From assembly GCA_963836015.1 (NCBI GenBank), contig CAWIIF010000003.1, forward strand, positions 124,001 to 188,000: a stretch of DNA of 64,000 nt. The letters run 5' to 3'. A program made the position numbers and the translations under genes. The stretch is from CAWCDJ01 sp963836015 (GTDB taxonomy: Bacteria; Acidobacteriota; Terriglobia; Bryobacterales; Bryobacteraceae). Within the stretch, counting starts at the first letter, position 1, and the number at the start of each line of letters is the position of its first letter. The notes beneath the pieces were generated by a model that saw only the letters and a list, made by a program, of their open reading frames with translations, had not been told where the DNA came from and did not search any database. Shown here piece by piece: positions 1 to 9,497 of this stretch.

Positions 1-2
1 TG

Positions 3-2141
3 TTTACGGGAACGGCAGGCGCGGCCGTATGGCGCAGTCCGGACCTGGGGAAGACGTGGCTGCCGCCGCCGCTCCGCTTGAATCCGCCGATCGGCGGCAA
101 GGATCGCTACTATGCCCGGGTGAAGAGCTGGCCGAGCAATGCGGTCGGCTCGCTGGCGATCGACCCGCACAACCCGGACCACATCCTATGCGGCATGGGC
201 GAAGCCAACGGATCGGCGGACAATTATCCGGGCTGCGGCATTTTCCATTCGCTCGACGCGGGCGAGACCTGGCACATCCTGGCGTACACGGAAAGCACGG
301 GCTTGCCGCGGCGCATCGGGGCGCTGGCGATCGACCCCGCCAATCCGAACCACATACGGGCCGGCGGCGCGACGCATAACCTGGCGGAGGCGGCCGGGCT
401 GTTCTTTTCGACCGATGGCGGCGTGACCTGGAGCGCCGAGAACTTTTTCAATAAGAGCTACGATTGCCACGCGGTGGTGTTTGGGGCGGGCGGCACGGTG
501 TTCGCGACCCTGGACGCGCGGGGCGCGCAGAACGGCATCTGGCGGTCCTCGAAGGCGGGGGATGGGTCGGCGTGGCTGGGGACCTTTACCGATCTGCCCG
601 ACGGAATCCACTTCGGGCGCACCAGCTTGGCCGTGGCGCCGTCGCAGCCGCGCACGATCTACGCATTAGCCGGAAACCGGCGCGGCGGAGTGCTGGGCGT
701 GTTCCGCAGCGACGACGGCGGCGAGACGTGGCGCGAAATCGGCGGCCGGCACTTTCGCAGCGAGCAGCAGACCAGCTACACCAACTGCATCGCGGTGCAC
801 CCGGAAGACCCGGACTTTGTAGCGGCCGGCGGGCTGGACGTACACATTTCCAGGAACGGAGGGAAGACTTGGGAGCACGCCAGCGACGGCGGCGCGCTGC
901 CCGGAACTCCCAAGGCGGTCCACGATGACCAGCACGCCCTGCTGATTCTGAAAGACGGCACGATCGTCACGGGCAGCGACGGCGGTGTATACGTCAGCCA
1001 CAACGGCGGGAAGAGTTGGCGGGCGCGGCTGCACGGAATGCAGACCACCATGTTCTACGCGTTGGACGTGGCCGCGACCAACTCGAACGCGATGGGCGGC
1101 GGCTGCCAGGACAACGGAACCCTGGTGCGGGACGACCGGGACGCTCCGGGCCATTTTCGCAACGTGATCGGCGGTGACGGCATCTGGCTCGTATACGACT
1201 GCCAGGAGGCGCAGAACATCTTCGGCGGGTACCACGAGGCGCACATTTTCCGGCACCGGAAGGGGGAAGGCGACCGCTGGGTAAACATCACGCCGCCGAT
1301 CCACAGGGCGGAGCGCAAGGTGAAGGCCATCGTGGTGATGGCGATCGATCCGGTGCGCCGCCGGGGGCGTCGCCACAAGTACGTATACCTGGGAACGAAC
1401 CGCCTCTGGCGCACGGCGAACTGGGGAAAGAGCTGGAAACCGGTGTCGCCGGATTTCGACGGTACGGCGGTTTCGGCAATCGCGATCGCGCCGGACGAAC
1501 CGGACTTCCTGATGGTAGGGACGAGCGGCGGCGGCATTTACCGGTCGACCGACGGGGCGAAGGCGTGGTCGGAGAACTTCGCTGGAGCCGAGATACCGCC
1601 GCGGATGATCACCTCCATCCGGATCTTCACACGGCCGGGGGCGCCGTCTAACCCGCAGCAACCGCAGCTTTCGACACGGGCGTTGTGCACGGTGGCGGCG
1701 ACCGGGCTGGGCCGGGTCCCGATACCGAAGCTGTTTCATCCGGAGGGCGGGTCGGAGCTGATGCGCCAGGCCTACTCGCATGTTTTTGCGTGCCTGGGAC
1801 ACGGCGAGTACGGTTGGAAGGACGCGGAAGCCGGCAGGCTTCCGGACGTCACCTACCGCTGCTGCGCGTTCGAGACGCGTCCGCCGTACCGGGCGTTTGT
1901 GGGGGGCGATTTCGGCATCATGATGGCGGACAGCAAGGGGTTCGAAGCTCTCGAGCAATCGTTCAACCTGGCCAACATCCCGGTGGCCGACCAGTTTGCC
2001 TGGGCAAACATCAGCGGGAATCTCCCCAACGTGAGCGTGTCGGGCCTGGTGTATCACCATGACGAGGGCGCGCTCTATGCCGCAACCTACGGTCGGGGCA
2101 TCTGGCGGCTGAAAGTGAGCGACGGAGCGAGCGACGAGTAA
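3..2141 (+). CDS. BNR/Asp-box repeat beta-propeller protein (5' end outside window)
   Basis: The frame is already open at base 3, so the N-terminus lies to the left of the window. The first possible initiator (a TTG at base 78) is preceded in frame by another repeat-like segment (SPDLGKTW) and is unlikely to be the start. At least seven further Asp-box (BNR) motifs of the S-x-D-x-G-x-T-W type are visible: SLDAGETW, STDGGVTW, SDDGGETW, SRNGGKTW, SHNGGKSW, TANWGKSW and STDGAKAW. They are spaced 50-100 residues apart, which indicates one or two beta-propellers as in VPS10/sortilin-like and exo-sialidase-like proteins. Such proteins are mostly extracytoplasmic and common in Acidobacteria. No catalytic residues can be assigned, so no enzymatic role is claimed. 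The gene ends 164 bases before the acyl-CoA dehydrogenase gene on the same strand. Confidence 0.8.
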   Translation, partial: FTGTAGAAVWRSPDLGKTWLPPPLRLNPPIGGKDRYYARVKSWPSNAVGSLAIDPHNPDHILCGMGEANGSADNYPGCGIFHSLDAGETWHILAYTESTGLPRRIGALAIDPANPNHIRAGGATHNLAEAAGLFFSTDGGVTWSAENFFNKSYDCHAVVFGAGGTVFATLDARGAQNGIWRSSKAGDGSAWLGTFTDLPDGIHFGRTSLAVAPSQPRTIYALAGNRRGGVLGVFRSDDGGETWREIGGRHFRSEQQTSYTNCIAVHPEDPDFVAAGGLDVHISRNGGKTWEHASDGGALPGTPKAVHDDQHALLILKDGTIVTGSDGGVYVSHNGGKSWRARLHGMQTTMFYALDVAATNSNAMGGGCQDNGTLVRDDRDAPGHFRNVIGGDGIWLVYDCQEAQNIFGGYHEAHIFRHRKGEGDRWVNITPPIHRAERKVKAIVVMAIDPVRRRGRRHKYVYLGTNRLWRTANWGKSWKPVSPDFDGTAVSAIAIAPDEPDFLMVGTSGGGIYRSTDGAKAWSENFAGAEIPPRMITSIRIFTRPGAPSNPQQPQLSTRALCTVAATGLGRVPIPKLFHPEGGSELMRQAYSHVFACLGHGEYGWKDAEAGRLPDVTYRCCAFETRPPYRAFVGGDFGIMMADSKGFEALEQSFNLANIPVADQFAWANISGNLPNVSVSGLVYHHDEGALYAATYGRGIWRLKVSDGASDE

Positions 2142-2305
2142 ACGCCGCGCCGCACCCATATTGGGGTATTTCAGACCCCGATACCTGCTGTAATTTACGA
2201 CAGTTGTACTGATTCTCCACGCTTTCTCCGGTGGCATCCCGATTGCTATTTCCCTTTACTTCGGTAGATCTCTGCGCATTTTGACCCAAGGAAAGGAATA
2301 CCGCC

Positions 2306-4487
2306 ATGTCCCTTGCCGCAGCGGAAACCCAAAAAGAGTACTTACGCGCGCTTCCCGGAGACGACGTACGCCAGATCTTGTGGCGGTTCGCGGACCGCTT
2401 TGACCTGCAGATGCTGGTGCAGTCGGTTCGCGCCGTGGCCCGCGGACCGGTAGCCCGGCTGGTGGCGCAGGGCGCCCGCAATACCCACGAGTGGACTGCC
2501 GAGAAGAGCGCCCTGCTTCAGGCGTTCGACGAATCGGGCATCACGGCGGTCTTTATGGACCCCTCGCAGGGCGGGTTTCTGGAAGGCCCGAAGAACCTGG
2601 CGCTGGCGCTGACGGCGTTCGAGCTGGCCTGGGTGGATGCGGGCGCGGCCACGGGCAGCCTGGCGGGGTGCCTCGCGCTTTCGCCGATTCACGAGCGCGG
2701 CACGGACGAGCAGCGCGACTACTACATGAGCCGCTGCGCCCCGGCCCAGCCCGGGGAAGACCGCACGCCGTGGCGCGGCGCCTTTTGCCTGACCGAGCCG
2801 ATTCCGTATGTCGGGGTCGAGACCGGAATGCTGGGCGGCAAGGTCCGGGTAGACGAGTGGCCGGAGGGCGGGGAGCCCATGCTCCAGGTGGACAAGCGCG
2901 GCCGCTTCATCACCAATATGGGGTTCGCGAACTTCGTGACCGCGGCGGTGGAATCGGACGACCCGCGCATCAAGGGCACGTGCATGGTGATCCTGGAAGA
3001 GGGCGACCCGGGGATCTTCGACCGCGGAACCCCGACCCGCAAGCTGGTGCATCAGCTCTCTTCGACGCGCGACCCGATCTTCAGCCTGAAGGTGCCGGCC
3101 AGCCGGATCATCGGCGGGTATAGCGTGAAGGATGGGGTAATCGTGCCGCGCTACAGCCACGGCGAGATCATCGAGGCGGTCTTCCGGCGCACCCGGGTCA
3201 CGGTGGCGATCATGACTTCGGCCAAGCTGCTGAGCGCGGTCGAGCCGGTGATCCGGTACGGCCGCGGGCGCTTCCGGGGAGGCTCGATCGCGAGCCCGGG
3301 CTCGCCGCGCTACGAGCTGGGGCTGCAGCTGAAGCAGGACGTGGTGCACCGGCTGGTGGAAGTATGGGCCACCGGTGAGGCAAGCGCGGCGCTGGGATTC
3401 GAGGCCGCCCGCGTCTTCGACCTGCTGGACCCGCTCGAGCGGGAGCACGCCGGGGCGCTGTCCGACCGCCGGCAGATCCGCGACGTGAAGAAGAAGGCGT
3501 TGGACTACCTGCATGCGCACACCGGCGGGGAGGCACCGGCGCTGGTGCAGTATGCGCTGCTCGATGCCGTGGCCAACGTGCTGTGCCCGGCCTGCAAGCT
3601 GTGGAACACGGGCCACGGAGCGCGCATGATGCGCGAAGCCGTAAGCCTGATGGGCGGATACGGCATCACCGAAGACTGCCCCGGCTTCCTGGGACACAAG
3701 TGGATGGACTCCCAATTGGAAGCGACGTATGAAGGCCCGGAGGCGGTGCAACGGCGGCAGCTCAGCGTCACGATGACGGACGAAGTGTTCCTGGCGCAGT
3801 TCCGCGAGTGGATCCGCGAGATGCGGGCTGATCGCCAACGATCGCCCGGGGACGGGCGCGTGCGCGCTGGCCACGGCCATGCAGATGTGGCTGTGGACGC
3901 TGAACCACCTGCAGAAGGGCGCGGACGCGGACGGGCTGAAGCTCTACCAGGGCTCGCGGCAGGGAGTGACGTTCCCGCTGGCCGATGCGCTGTGCTGGCT
4001 GCTGGCCTCGCGCTGCCAGATCATGGACCTGATCGAGCTGGAAAAGAGAGGTCCCGAGAGCGCCACGGTGGCGGAAGGGCTTCCGGGGCTGCTGGCGTTC
4101 CTGACGGATCTGTGCCACGTGCAGGCGGCGCGGGCGGCGGGCGAAGCGGGCCGGGTGTGCGCGGAGCTGGTGTTCGGGTACAACCGGCATCCGGCGTGGG
4201 ACACGGAGGGCTGCGCCACGTGCTACCAGTCGAACGACCTGGAGGCGCTGGAATCGCTGATTCCGGGGATTGCAAGCCTGGCGCGCGGCTATACGGACGT
4301 GATCGAGGAAGACGGCTCGCACACTCCGAAGGCCGGCCCATGCGTGCGGTTTGACGGCCTTGACCAGTTCGCGCGGCTGCGGATGCGCATGGACGGCTGC
4401 CTGACGGGCTCGCAACTGGCCAAGGACCGCGCGGCTGAGGCCCTCACCAAAGTGATGATCCCCGAAGCGCTGGACTACCCCGCATGA
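2306..4487 (+). CDS. Large acyl-CoA dehydrogenase, interrupted by a frameshift
   Basis: Flavoenzyme that should oxidise acyl-CoA thioesters and pass electrons to ETF. The first 500 residues carry the acyl-CoA dehydrogenase fold, including the late motif GGYGITEDCPG and the segment TYEGPEAVQRRQL, whose Glu is in the position of the catalytic base. Near base 3828 the coding signal jumps by one base. The original frame becomes arginine-rich nonsense (REMRADRQRSPGDG), while the next frame reads LIANDRPGTGACALATAM and continues as a helical C-terminal domain to the stop at 4485-4487. The total span of 2182 bases is not divisible by three, which confirms a single indel. Joined, the protein would be about 727 residues, longer than the usual 380-600. 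The final ATGA overlaps the start of the ETF-QO gene, so the two are translationally coupled. A sequencing indel or a true pseudogene cannot be told apart here. Start ATG 2306 is preceded by AAGGAAAGG. Confidence 0.82.
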
Positions 4488-6322
4488 GCGAGCCGGTAGA
4501 GCGGCAGACGATGGACGTGGACATCGTCTGCGCGGGTTTCGGCCCGGCTACGGCGGGCTTCCTGACAACGCTTTCGAAGCACCTGGTGAACCCGGACGGG
4601 ACACCCGCGATCGAAAGCCCGAGCTCTCCCGGCCTGCCATTGCAGGTGATGTGTTACGAGCGGGCCGACGATATCGGATTCGGGGTTTCCGGAGTAGTCA
4701 CCCGCGCGCGCGGCATTCGCGCGAGCCTGCCGGATCTCGACCCCAGCCAGATTCCCATGGCGGCTCCGGTGACGAGCGAACGAGTCGTGTACCTGCTTGA
4801 CCCGGTGGGCGCCAGCCGGCGGCCGGGGATGCTCCGCGCGGGAGAGCGCGCCCTACGCGCGTTGGGGCTGGCGAAGGAGTACGGCATCGAGCTGCCGTAC
4901 GTCCCGGACTTCCTGCACAAGCAGGGTGGCCTGGTGATGTCGCTGGGGCAGTTCATGCAGTTCGTAGGCTGCCAGTTGACGGGCACCGGCACGGTGCAGA
5001 TCTGGCCGGGCTCGCCGGTTTCCGGGGCGCTGATCGATGAAGACGGCGACGGCGTGTGCGGGATCCGCCTGGCCGATCAGGGGGTGGGCCGCGACGGAGA
5101 GCCGGAAGCGGCGTACCTGCCCGGGATGGATATTCACGCCGCCCTGACCGTGGTGGCGGACGGCCCGGTGGGTGCGGTGGGCCGGCAACTGGACGAGGTT
5201 TTCGGGCTGCCGGAAGGCCATCATCAGCGCGAGTGGGCGGTGGGCATGAAGGTGGTGGTGGACCTGCCCGAAGGCTGCGACCTGGAGCCCGGGACGGTTT
5301 TCCACACGTTTGGCTACCCGGAACCCGAAATCTTCGGCTTCCTGTACGTGCATCCGGAGCGCATCGCGACGGTAGGCATTTTCGTACCCTCGTGGTTCCG
5401 CGCGCCGATGCGGACGTCCTACCGGTACCTGCAACACTACATGCTGCACCCTTATCTGTGGCGGTATCTGAAGGGCGGAAGGCTGCGGAGCTGGGGCGCG
5501 AAATCGCTGCAGGAATCGGGGCGTCGCGGCGAGCCCATCCTGGCTGGCAACGGATGGGCTCGGATCGGGGAAGGGTCGGGCAGCACCAACGTCCTGACCG
5601 GCTCGGGGGTGGACGAGGCGTGGACCACCGGCGCGCAGCTGGCGGAGGCGGCTGTGGAGATTCTGCGCCGCGGCGAGCCGTTCACGCGGGAGAATCTCGA
5701 GCGGACCTATGTGGCTCGAAGGCGCGCGAGCTGGGTGGAGGAAGAAGGAAGGATCGCGGAGAAGGCCCGCGACGGATTCCACCATGGCGTAATCACCGGG
5801 TTGTTCGGCATGGCGCTGGCGGGTTTCAGCAGAGGCCGCCACTGGATCGAAGGCGAGCCGCAATTGATGCCCGGGATGAAAGAGTACTACCGCGGCAAGA
5901 TCGCGGAGGCGGAGCTGGAGAGGATTGTCGAGGAGTGCCGGGCGAAGGGCGTTTCCTGTCACAACGCGCTGATGGACCGTTGCGGCTGGCCGGCCATTCC
6001 TTACGACGGCCAGCTGCTGCTTTCCCACCAGGACGCGCTCTTGATGGGCGGCAAGGTGCAGGCGCCTCCGGGGTTTGCGGACCACGTGCGGCTCGTCTAT
6101 CCGGATTTTTGCGAACGGTGCGCTTCCAAGATGTGCGTCGAGATGTGCTCCGGGCAGGCGCTTACTCCGGGTCCGGCAGGGGTGCCGGTCTTCGACCGGG
6201 AGAAATGCGTCCATTGCGGGGCGTGCCTGTGGAATTGCACGGCGCCGCTGGCTGACGATCCGCAGCGGGGGAATATTTCGTTCACCGCGGGTGCGGGGGG
6301 ACTGCACTCCGGGGAAAATTAA
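4484..6322 (+). CDS. Electron transfer flavoprotein-ubiquinone oxidoreductase (FixC/ETF-QO family)
   Basis: Membrane-associated iron-sulfur flavoprotein that takes electrons from reduced ETF and reduces quinone. The N-terminus has a dinucleotide-binding strand-turn-helix (DIVCAGFGPATAGF) with the Gly-rich turn slightly degenerate. The middle carries the family segments GSGVDEAWTTGAQLAEAA and FHHGVITGLFGMAL. The C-terminus is a ferredoxin-like domain with cysteines in CERCASKMC and CVHCGACLWNC, the 4Fe-4S site of ETF-QO. Length (612) is close to the roughly 550-600 of the family. The start ATG overlaps the stop of the acyl-CoA dehydrogenase gene. etfB and etfA lie 5 kb downstream, so the full dehydrogenase-ETF-quinone chain is in this window. 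Confidence 0.9.
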   Translation: MSEPVERQTMDVDIVCAGFGPATAGFLTTLSKHLVNPDGTPAIESPSSPGLPLQVMCYERADDIGFGVSGVVTRARGIRASLPDLDPSQIPMAAPVTSERVVYLLDPVGASRRPGMLRAGERALRALGLAKEYGIELPYVPDFLHKQGGLVMSLGQFMQFVGCQLTGTGTVQIWPGSPVSGALIDEDGDGVCGIRLADQGVGRDGEPEAAYLPGMDIHAALTVVADGPVGAVGRQLDEVFGLPEGHHQREWAVGMKVVVDLPEGCDLEPGTVFHTFGYPEPEIFGFLYVHPERIATVGIFVPSWFRAPMRTSYRYLQHYMLHPYLWRYLKGGRLRSWGAKSLQESGRRGEPILAGNGWARIGEGSGSTNVLTGSGVDEAWTTGAQLAEAAVEILRRGEPFTRENLERTYVARRRASWVEEEGRIAEKARDGFHHGVITGLFGMALAGFSRGRHWIEGEPQLMPGMKEYYRGKIAEAELERIVEECRAKGVSCHNALMDRCGWPAIPYDGQLLLSHQDALLMGGKVQAPPGFADHVRLVYPDFCERCASKMCVEMCSGQALTPGPAGVPVFDREKCVHCGACLWNCTAPLADDPQRGNISFTAGAGGLHSGEN

Positions 6323-6383
6323 GGTAGCGGATGGGCCGGACTGTAACCTTTTCCGACCTCGACAGTATATTGTCCAGTTATCT

Positions 6384-8861
6384 ATGTCTCTGTGGTGGCT
6401 CCATTCGCTGCGCCTCGACGCCGTCTTCGGATGGCGGCAGATCTGCAAGAAGAAGGTGGCCTCCGCGGCCGCGGTGCTGTCGCTGGCACTTGCCATCGGC
6501 GCCTGCACCTCGGCATTCCGCCTCATCGACGCCCTGCTGCTGCGGCCGCTGCCCATCGCGTCGCCTGAGCGCTTGCACGCCGTAGTCTTCGAAGGCACGG
6601 GCGTGGATGGCAAGGTCGCGGACTACGACAGCTGCTCGTACCCCATGTTCCGGCGCATGCGCGCGGCGGTCCAGGATCAGGCCGAAGCGATCGCGGTCTC
6701 CTACGCCGACCGCGTCGACCTGACCTTTGGATCGGATCTCGACATGGAGCGCGCCTACCTGCAATTCGTCTCGGGCTGGATGTTTCCGACCTTCGGGCTC
6801 CGCGCCGCTGCGGGGCGCCTGTTCACCGGGAATGACGACGTCACGCCGGGCGCGAATCCCGTCGCGGTGCTGTCGTACGATTACTGGACGCGCCGCTTCG
6901 GCCGCGACCCGAAGGCCGTCGGCCGCACCTTCCACATGGGCGACCGCGTCTACGAAATCGTCGGTGTCGCGGACAAGCCTTTCACTGGTACGGAAACCGG
7001 CACCGTCACCGATGTCTTCGTCCCGATGATGATGAAGAATCCGAAGACCCTCGAAAGCTCCAGTAATTTCTGGCTGCGGACGCTGGTCGAGTTGAAGCCC
7101 GGAGTGGCCGCCGAACCCGTGGGTGAAAAGTTGCGTGCCGTGTTCCGCGCGATCCAGCAGGAGCAAGCCCAAAGCGGCCCTCCGCGGCCGGGCCGGGTGC
7201 CGCCGAATGAGAAGATGCTGTTTGAGCCGGCCTCGGCCGGACGCTCCAACTTACAGCGCGACTATCGCCTCTCACTCACCGCGCTCGCCGTCCTGGTAAC
7301 GCTGGTGCTGCTGATTGCCTGCGCCAACGTCGCCAATCTGAAGATGGCGCAGGCCGCGGCGCGGGCGCGCGAAATGGCGCTGCGCGTCTCCATCGGCGCG
7401 GGCAAGGGGCGCCTGGTGCAGCTGGTGCTGGTAGAAAGCGCTTGGCTGGCGCTGCTCGCCACGGCGGTGGGGGCGGGTTTTGCGTGGTGGTCCGCGCCGT
7501 TCATTATTAATAAGATCAATTCCCCGGAGAACCCTGCCAATCTGTCTTTACCAGCCGACTGGCGGGTGCTCGCATTCGGGCTGGTTCTCGCTCTTGCCGT
7601 GACGATTCTCTTCGGCCTCGCGCCGGCGCTTCGCGCCTCTTCCGTAAAGCCTGCCGCCGCGCTCAAGGGCGGCGACGACCCGCACGCGCGCCGCCGGGTG
7701 ATGCACGCGCTCATCGCCCTGCAAGTAGCCTTCTGCCTCGTGGTGAATTTTGTCGCCGGCCTGTTCGTATCCTCGTTCGACCGGTTGTCGCATCAACCCA
7801 CCGGCTTTTCCGCGGAACGAATTCTCAACCTCGAAACCACCTCTTTTCACCCGCAGCCGCCGTCCGCCTGGAACCAGGTATTGGAGCGTCTGCGTACCGC
7901 TCCCGGCGTGGAAAGCGCGGCCCTCACGATCTGGCCGATGATGAGCGGAGAGAGCCGCGTCAACGCGGTTTCGGTCCACGGCGGGCAGCCATTCCCCATG
8001 CTCTGCGACATCCTCAACGTCACCCCCGGCTGGCTCGGCGTGATGCGCATCCCGCTGCTCGACGGCCGCGACTTTCGCCCGGAGGATTCCAGCCCCAGAG
8101 CCGCTATCGTCAACCAGGCCTTCGCCAGACAGTACCTCGAGGGCGCCGATCCAGTCGGACAATCGTTCGAGCTGGAGACGCCGAAAGGCCGCCTCTCCGT
8201 TCCCATTGTCGGCTTCGTCCCCGACGCGCGTTCCCGCGACAACCTACGATTCCCGGTCCGCCCAACTGCATACTTCCCCTATCAGGCCGTGGACGCGCAG
8301 GGCGCATTTCAACCAATGGGACGCGGCACGTTCGTGGTCCGCACAGCGAGCGCCAACCCGCTCGCCCTGGCCTCGATGCTGCGCCAGGAAGTGCCGCGCG
8401 CCCGCCCGGAATTCCGCGTCAGCAACATCCGCACGCAAGTGGAAATCGAGGAATCGCACACGGTCCGCGAGCGCGTGCTCGCGATGCTGGCCCTGTTTTT
8501 CGCGGTAGTGGCGCTCGGGCTCGCCGGTGTCGGTCTATATGGGGTCCTCGAGTATTCGGTGCAGTTGCGGCGGCGGGAAATCGGCATTCGCATGGCGATC
8601 GGCGCACCCGCGGCGAACATAGCAAAGAGCGTGACGGTCGACGTCTTCGCAATGGTGATGGCGGGGGCAGCCGCCGGCCTCCTGCTAGGCGTGGCGTCTA
8701 GCCGCTACATCGAGGCGCTGCTCTTCGAAGTCAGAGCCACCGATTGGATCCGCCTGGCGCTGCCGTCCGCGGCAATCTTAGCGGCGGCAATGCTGGCCGC
8801 CATCCCGGCGGTAATCCGCGCCGTCCGCATCGACCCGGTCAACGCGTTAAGGTCGGAGTGA
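6384..8861 (+). CDS. ADOP-type ABC transporter permease (MacB/FtsX family)
   Basis: 825-residue membrane protein of the acidobacterial duplicated orphan permease type. The start chosen (ATG 6384) gives MSLWWLHSLRLDAVFGWRQ, matching the typical N-terminus; in-frame sequence upstream is an overlap with the ETF-QO gene. A first membrane segment lies at about residues 25-45 and is followed by a periplasmic MacB-PCD domain. A first FtsX domain follows (LALTALAVLVTLVLLIACANV and the helical signature AREMALRVSIGAGKGRL), then a second periplasmic domain. The second FtsX domain near the C-terminus has RRREIGIRMAIGAP and ends IDPVNALRSE, a hallmark of the family. The paired REMALR/REIGIR motifs show the internal duplication. 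No ATPase gene is adjacent, which fits the 'orphan' description. The substrate is unknown. Confidence 0.9.
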   Translation: MSLWWLHSLRLDAVFGWRQICKKKVASAAAVLSLALAIGACTSAFRLIDALLLRPLPIASPERLHAVVFEGTGVDGKVADYDSCSYPMFRRMRAAVQDQAEAIAVSYADRVDLTFGSDLDMERAYLQFVSGWMFPTFGLRAAAGRLFTGNDDVTPGANPVAVLSYDYWTRRFGRDPKAVGRTFHMGDRVYEIVGVADKPFTGTETGTVTDVFVPMMMKNPKTLESSSNFWLRTLVELKPGVAAEPVGEKLRAVFRAIQQEQAQSGPPRPGRVPPNEKMLFEPASAGRSNLQRDYRLSLTALAVLVTLVLLIACANVANLKMAQAAARAREMALRVSIGAGKGRLVQLVLVESAWLALLATAVGAGFAWWSAPFIINKINSPENPANLSLPADWRVLAFGLVLALAVTILFGLAPALRASSVKPAAALKGGDDPHARRRVMHALIALQVAFCLVVNFVAGLFVSSFDRLSHQPTGFSAERILNLETTSFHPQPPSAWNQVLERLRTAPGVESAALTIWPMMSGESRVNAVSVHGGQPFPMLCDILNVTPGWLGVMRIPLLDGRDFRPEDSSPRAAIVNQAFARQYLEGADPVGQSFELETPKGRLSVPIVGFVPDARSRDNLRFPVRPTAYFPYQAVDAQGAFQPMGRGTFVVRTASANPLALASMLRQEVPRARPEFRVSNIRTQVEIEESHTVRERVLAMLALFFAVVALGLAGVGLYGVLEYSVQLRRREIGIRMAIGAPAANIAKSVTVDVFAMVMAGAAAGLLLGVASSRYIEALLFEVRATDWIRLALPSAAILAAAMLAAIPAVIRAVRIDPVNALRSE

Positions 8862-8924
8862 GGGGTCTTTGTCTGTCGGGCTGCTTTTTTGGCGTCGCGA
8901 CGCGACGTCACAGGAGTCCGACAT

Positions 8925-9014
8925 TCAAGTGGGGACGCCCAGCCGTGGCAGTACCCACTTCATCAGGGCGAAGTAGGCGGCCAGGACCAGAATCAGAATA
9001 AGAGGTTCGAACAT
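8925..9014 (-). CDS. Small membrane peptide (29 residues)
   Basis: A 29-codon frame with a single hydrophobic helix: MFEPLILILVLAAYF, then ALMKWVLPRLGVPT. It starts 18 bases after the stop of the DsbD-N-like gene on the same strand, with a GGGAG about 14 bases upstream of the ATG, so it is probably the last gene of that redox operon. The acidic N-terminus, one transmembrane segment and the basic WVLPRLGVPT tail resemble a structured single-span peptide more than a chance frame. Function is not known. The alternative is a spurious frame; conservation downstream of similar DsbD-N/thioredoxin genes would decide. Confidence 0.5.
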   Translation of the reverse strand: MFEPLILILVLAAYFALMKWVLPRLGVPT

Positions 9015-9032
9015 CTGCTTATTGGATGCTCC

Positions 9033-9497
9033 CTACCTGGCTATAGTTACCGGAATCTCGACCTTCACTGTTCTGGGAGGGAGGCAGACCCGATTGTCGC
9101 ATGTCTGGTAGGAGGCGTTGACGGTCAGATTCCGGGGTCCCGGCGGAGCCGCGGCGGCGACCCGCAGGGGGAGCGTGAACCCGGCTTCTCCTTCATAGAT
9201 TTCGACCTCCATATTGAAGCTGGGATCCTGGAGCGTCTCGGGCTCGGCCGCCCGGATGCGGCCGGCCAATTGAAACGGCTGTCCCTCCGCCAGCCAGATA
9301 CGGGTCGGGATGGGGCCGTCGGCGAGGGGCTTCATGGAATAGAGATGCCACCCCTCGTGAATGCGGGCCTCGAGTTTCACGGTGAAGGGCGATCCGGCCT
9401 TCACAGGCTTCGCGGGAGCATCGCGTACCTGCCAGGAAACGGGATCGGGCACGGCCGCGGCCGCGGCCATTAGGGCGATACAAATCAGGGTCTTCAT
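9033..9497 (-). CDS. Stand-alone DsbD N-terminal (DsbD-alpha-like) periplasmic protein
   Basis: Secreted 154-residue protein with a signal peptide (MKTLICIALMAAAAAVPDPV). The body matches the immunoglobulin-like N-terminal domain of thiol:disulfide interchange protein DsbD, with HEGWHLYSM early and the paired cysteines in SYQTCDNRVCLPP near residue 135. In DsbD these two cysteines receive electrons from the membrane domain and reduce periplasmic partners. Here the membrane and C-terminal thioredoxin domains are absent. The start overlaps by four bases the stop of the upstream TPR-thioredoxin gene, which could supply or accept the electrons. I infer a periplasmic thiol-reducing pair. Confidence 0.82.
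   Translation of the reverse strand: MKTLICIALMAAAAAVPDPVSWQVRDAPAKPVKAGSPFTVKLEARIHEGWHLYSMKPLADGPIPTRIWLAEGQPFQLAGRIRAAEPETLQDPSFNMEVEIYEGEAGFTLPLRVAAAAPPGPRNLTVNASYQTCDNRVCLPPRTVKVEIPVTIAR

Noticed and set aside
78..80. TTG at base 78 as start of the BNR protein
   Set aside because: In-frame sequence upstream contains another Asp-box-like repeat and runs off the window, so the true start is outside.
666..2237. A 523-codon antisense frame across the BNR gene
   Set aside because: Arg/Pro/Val/His-rich shadow of a GC-rich gene with no domain and no ribosome-binding site.
2342..3880. A 512-codon antisense frame across the acyl-CoA dehydrogenase
   Set aside because: Composition is typical of a mirror frame and it overlaps well-supported coding sequence.
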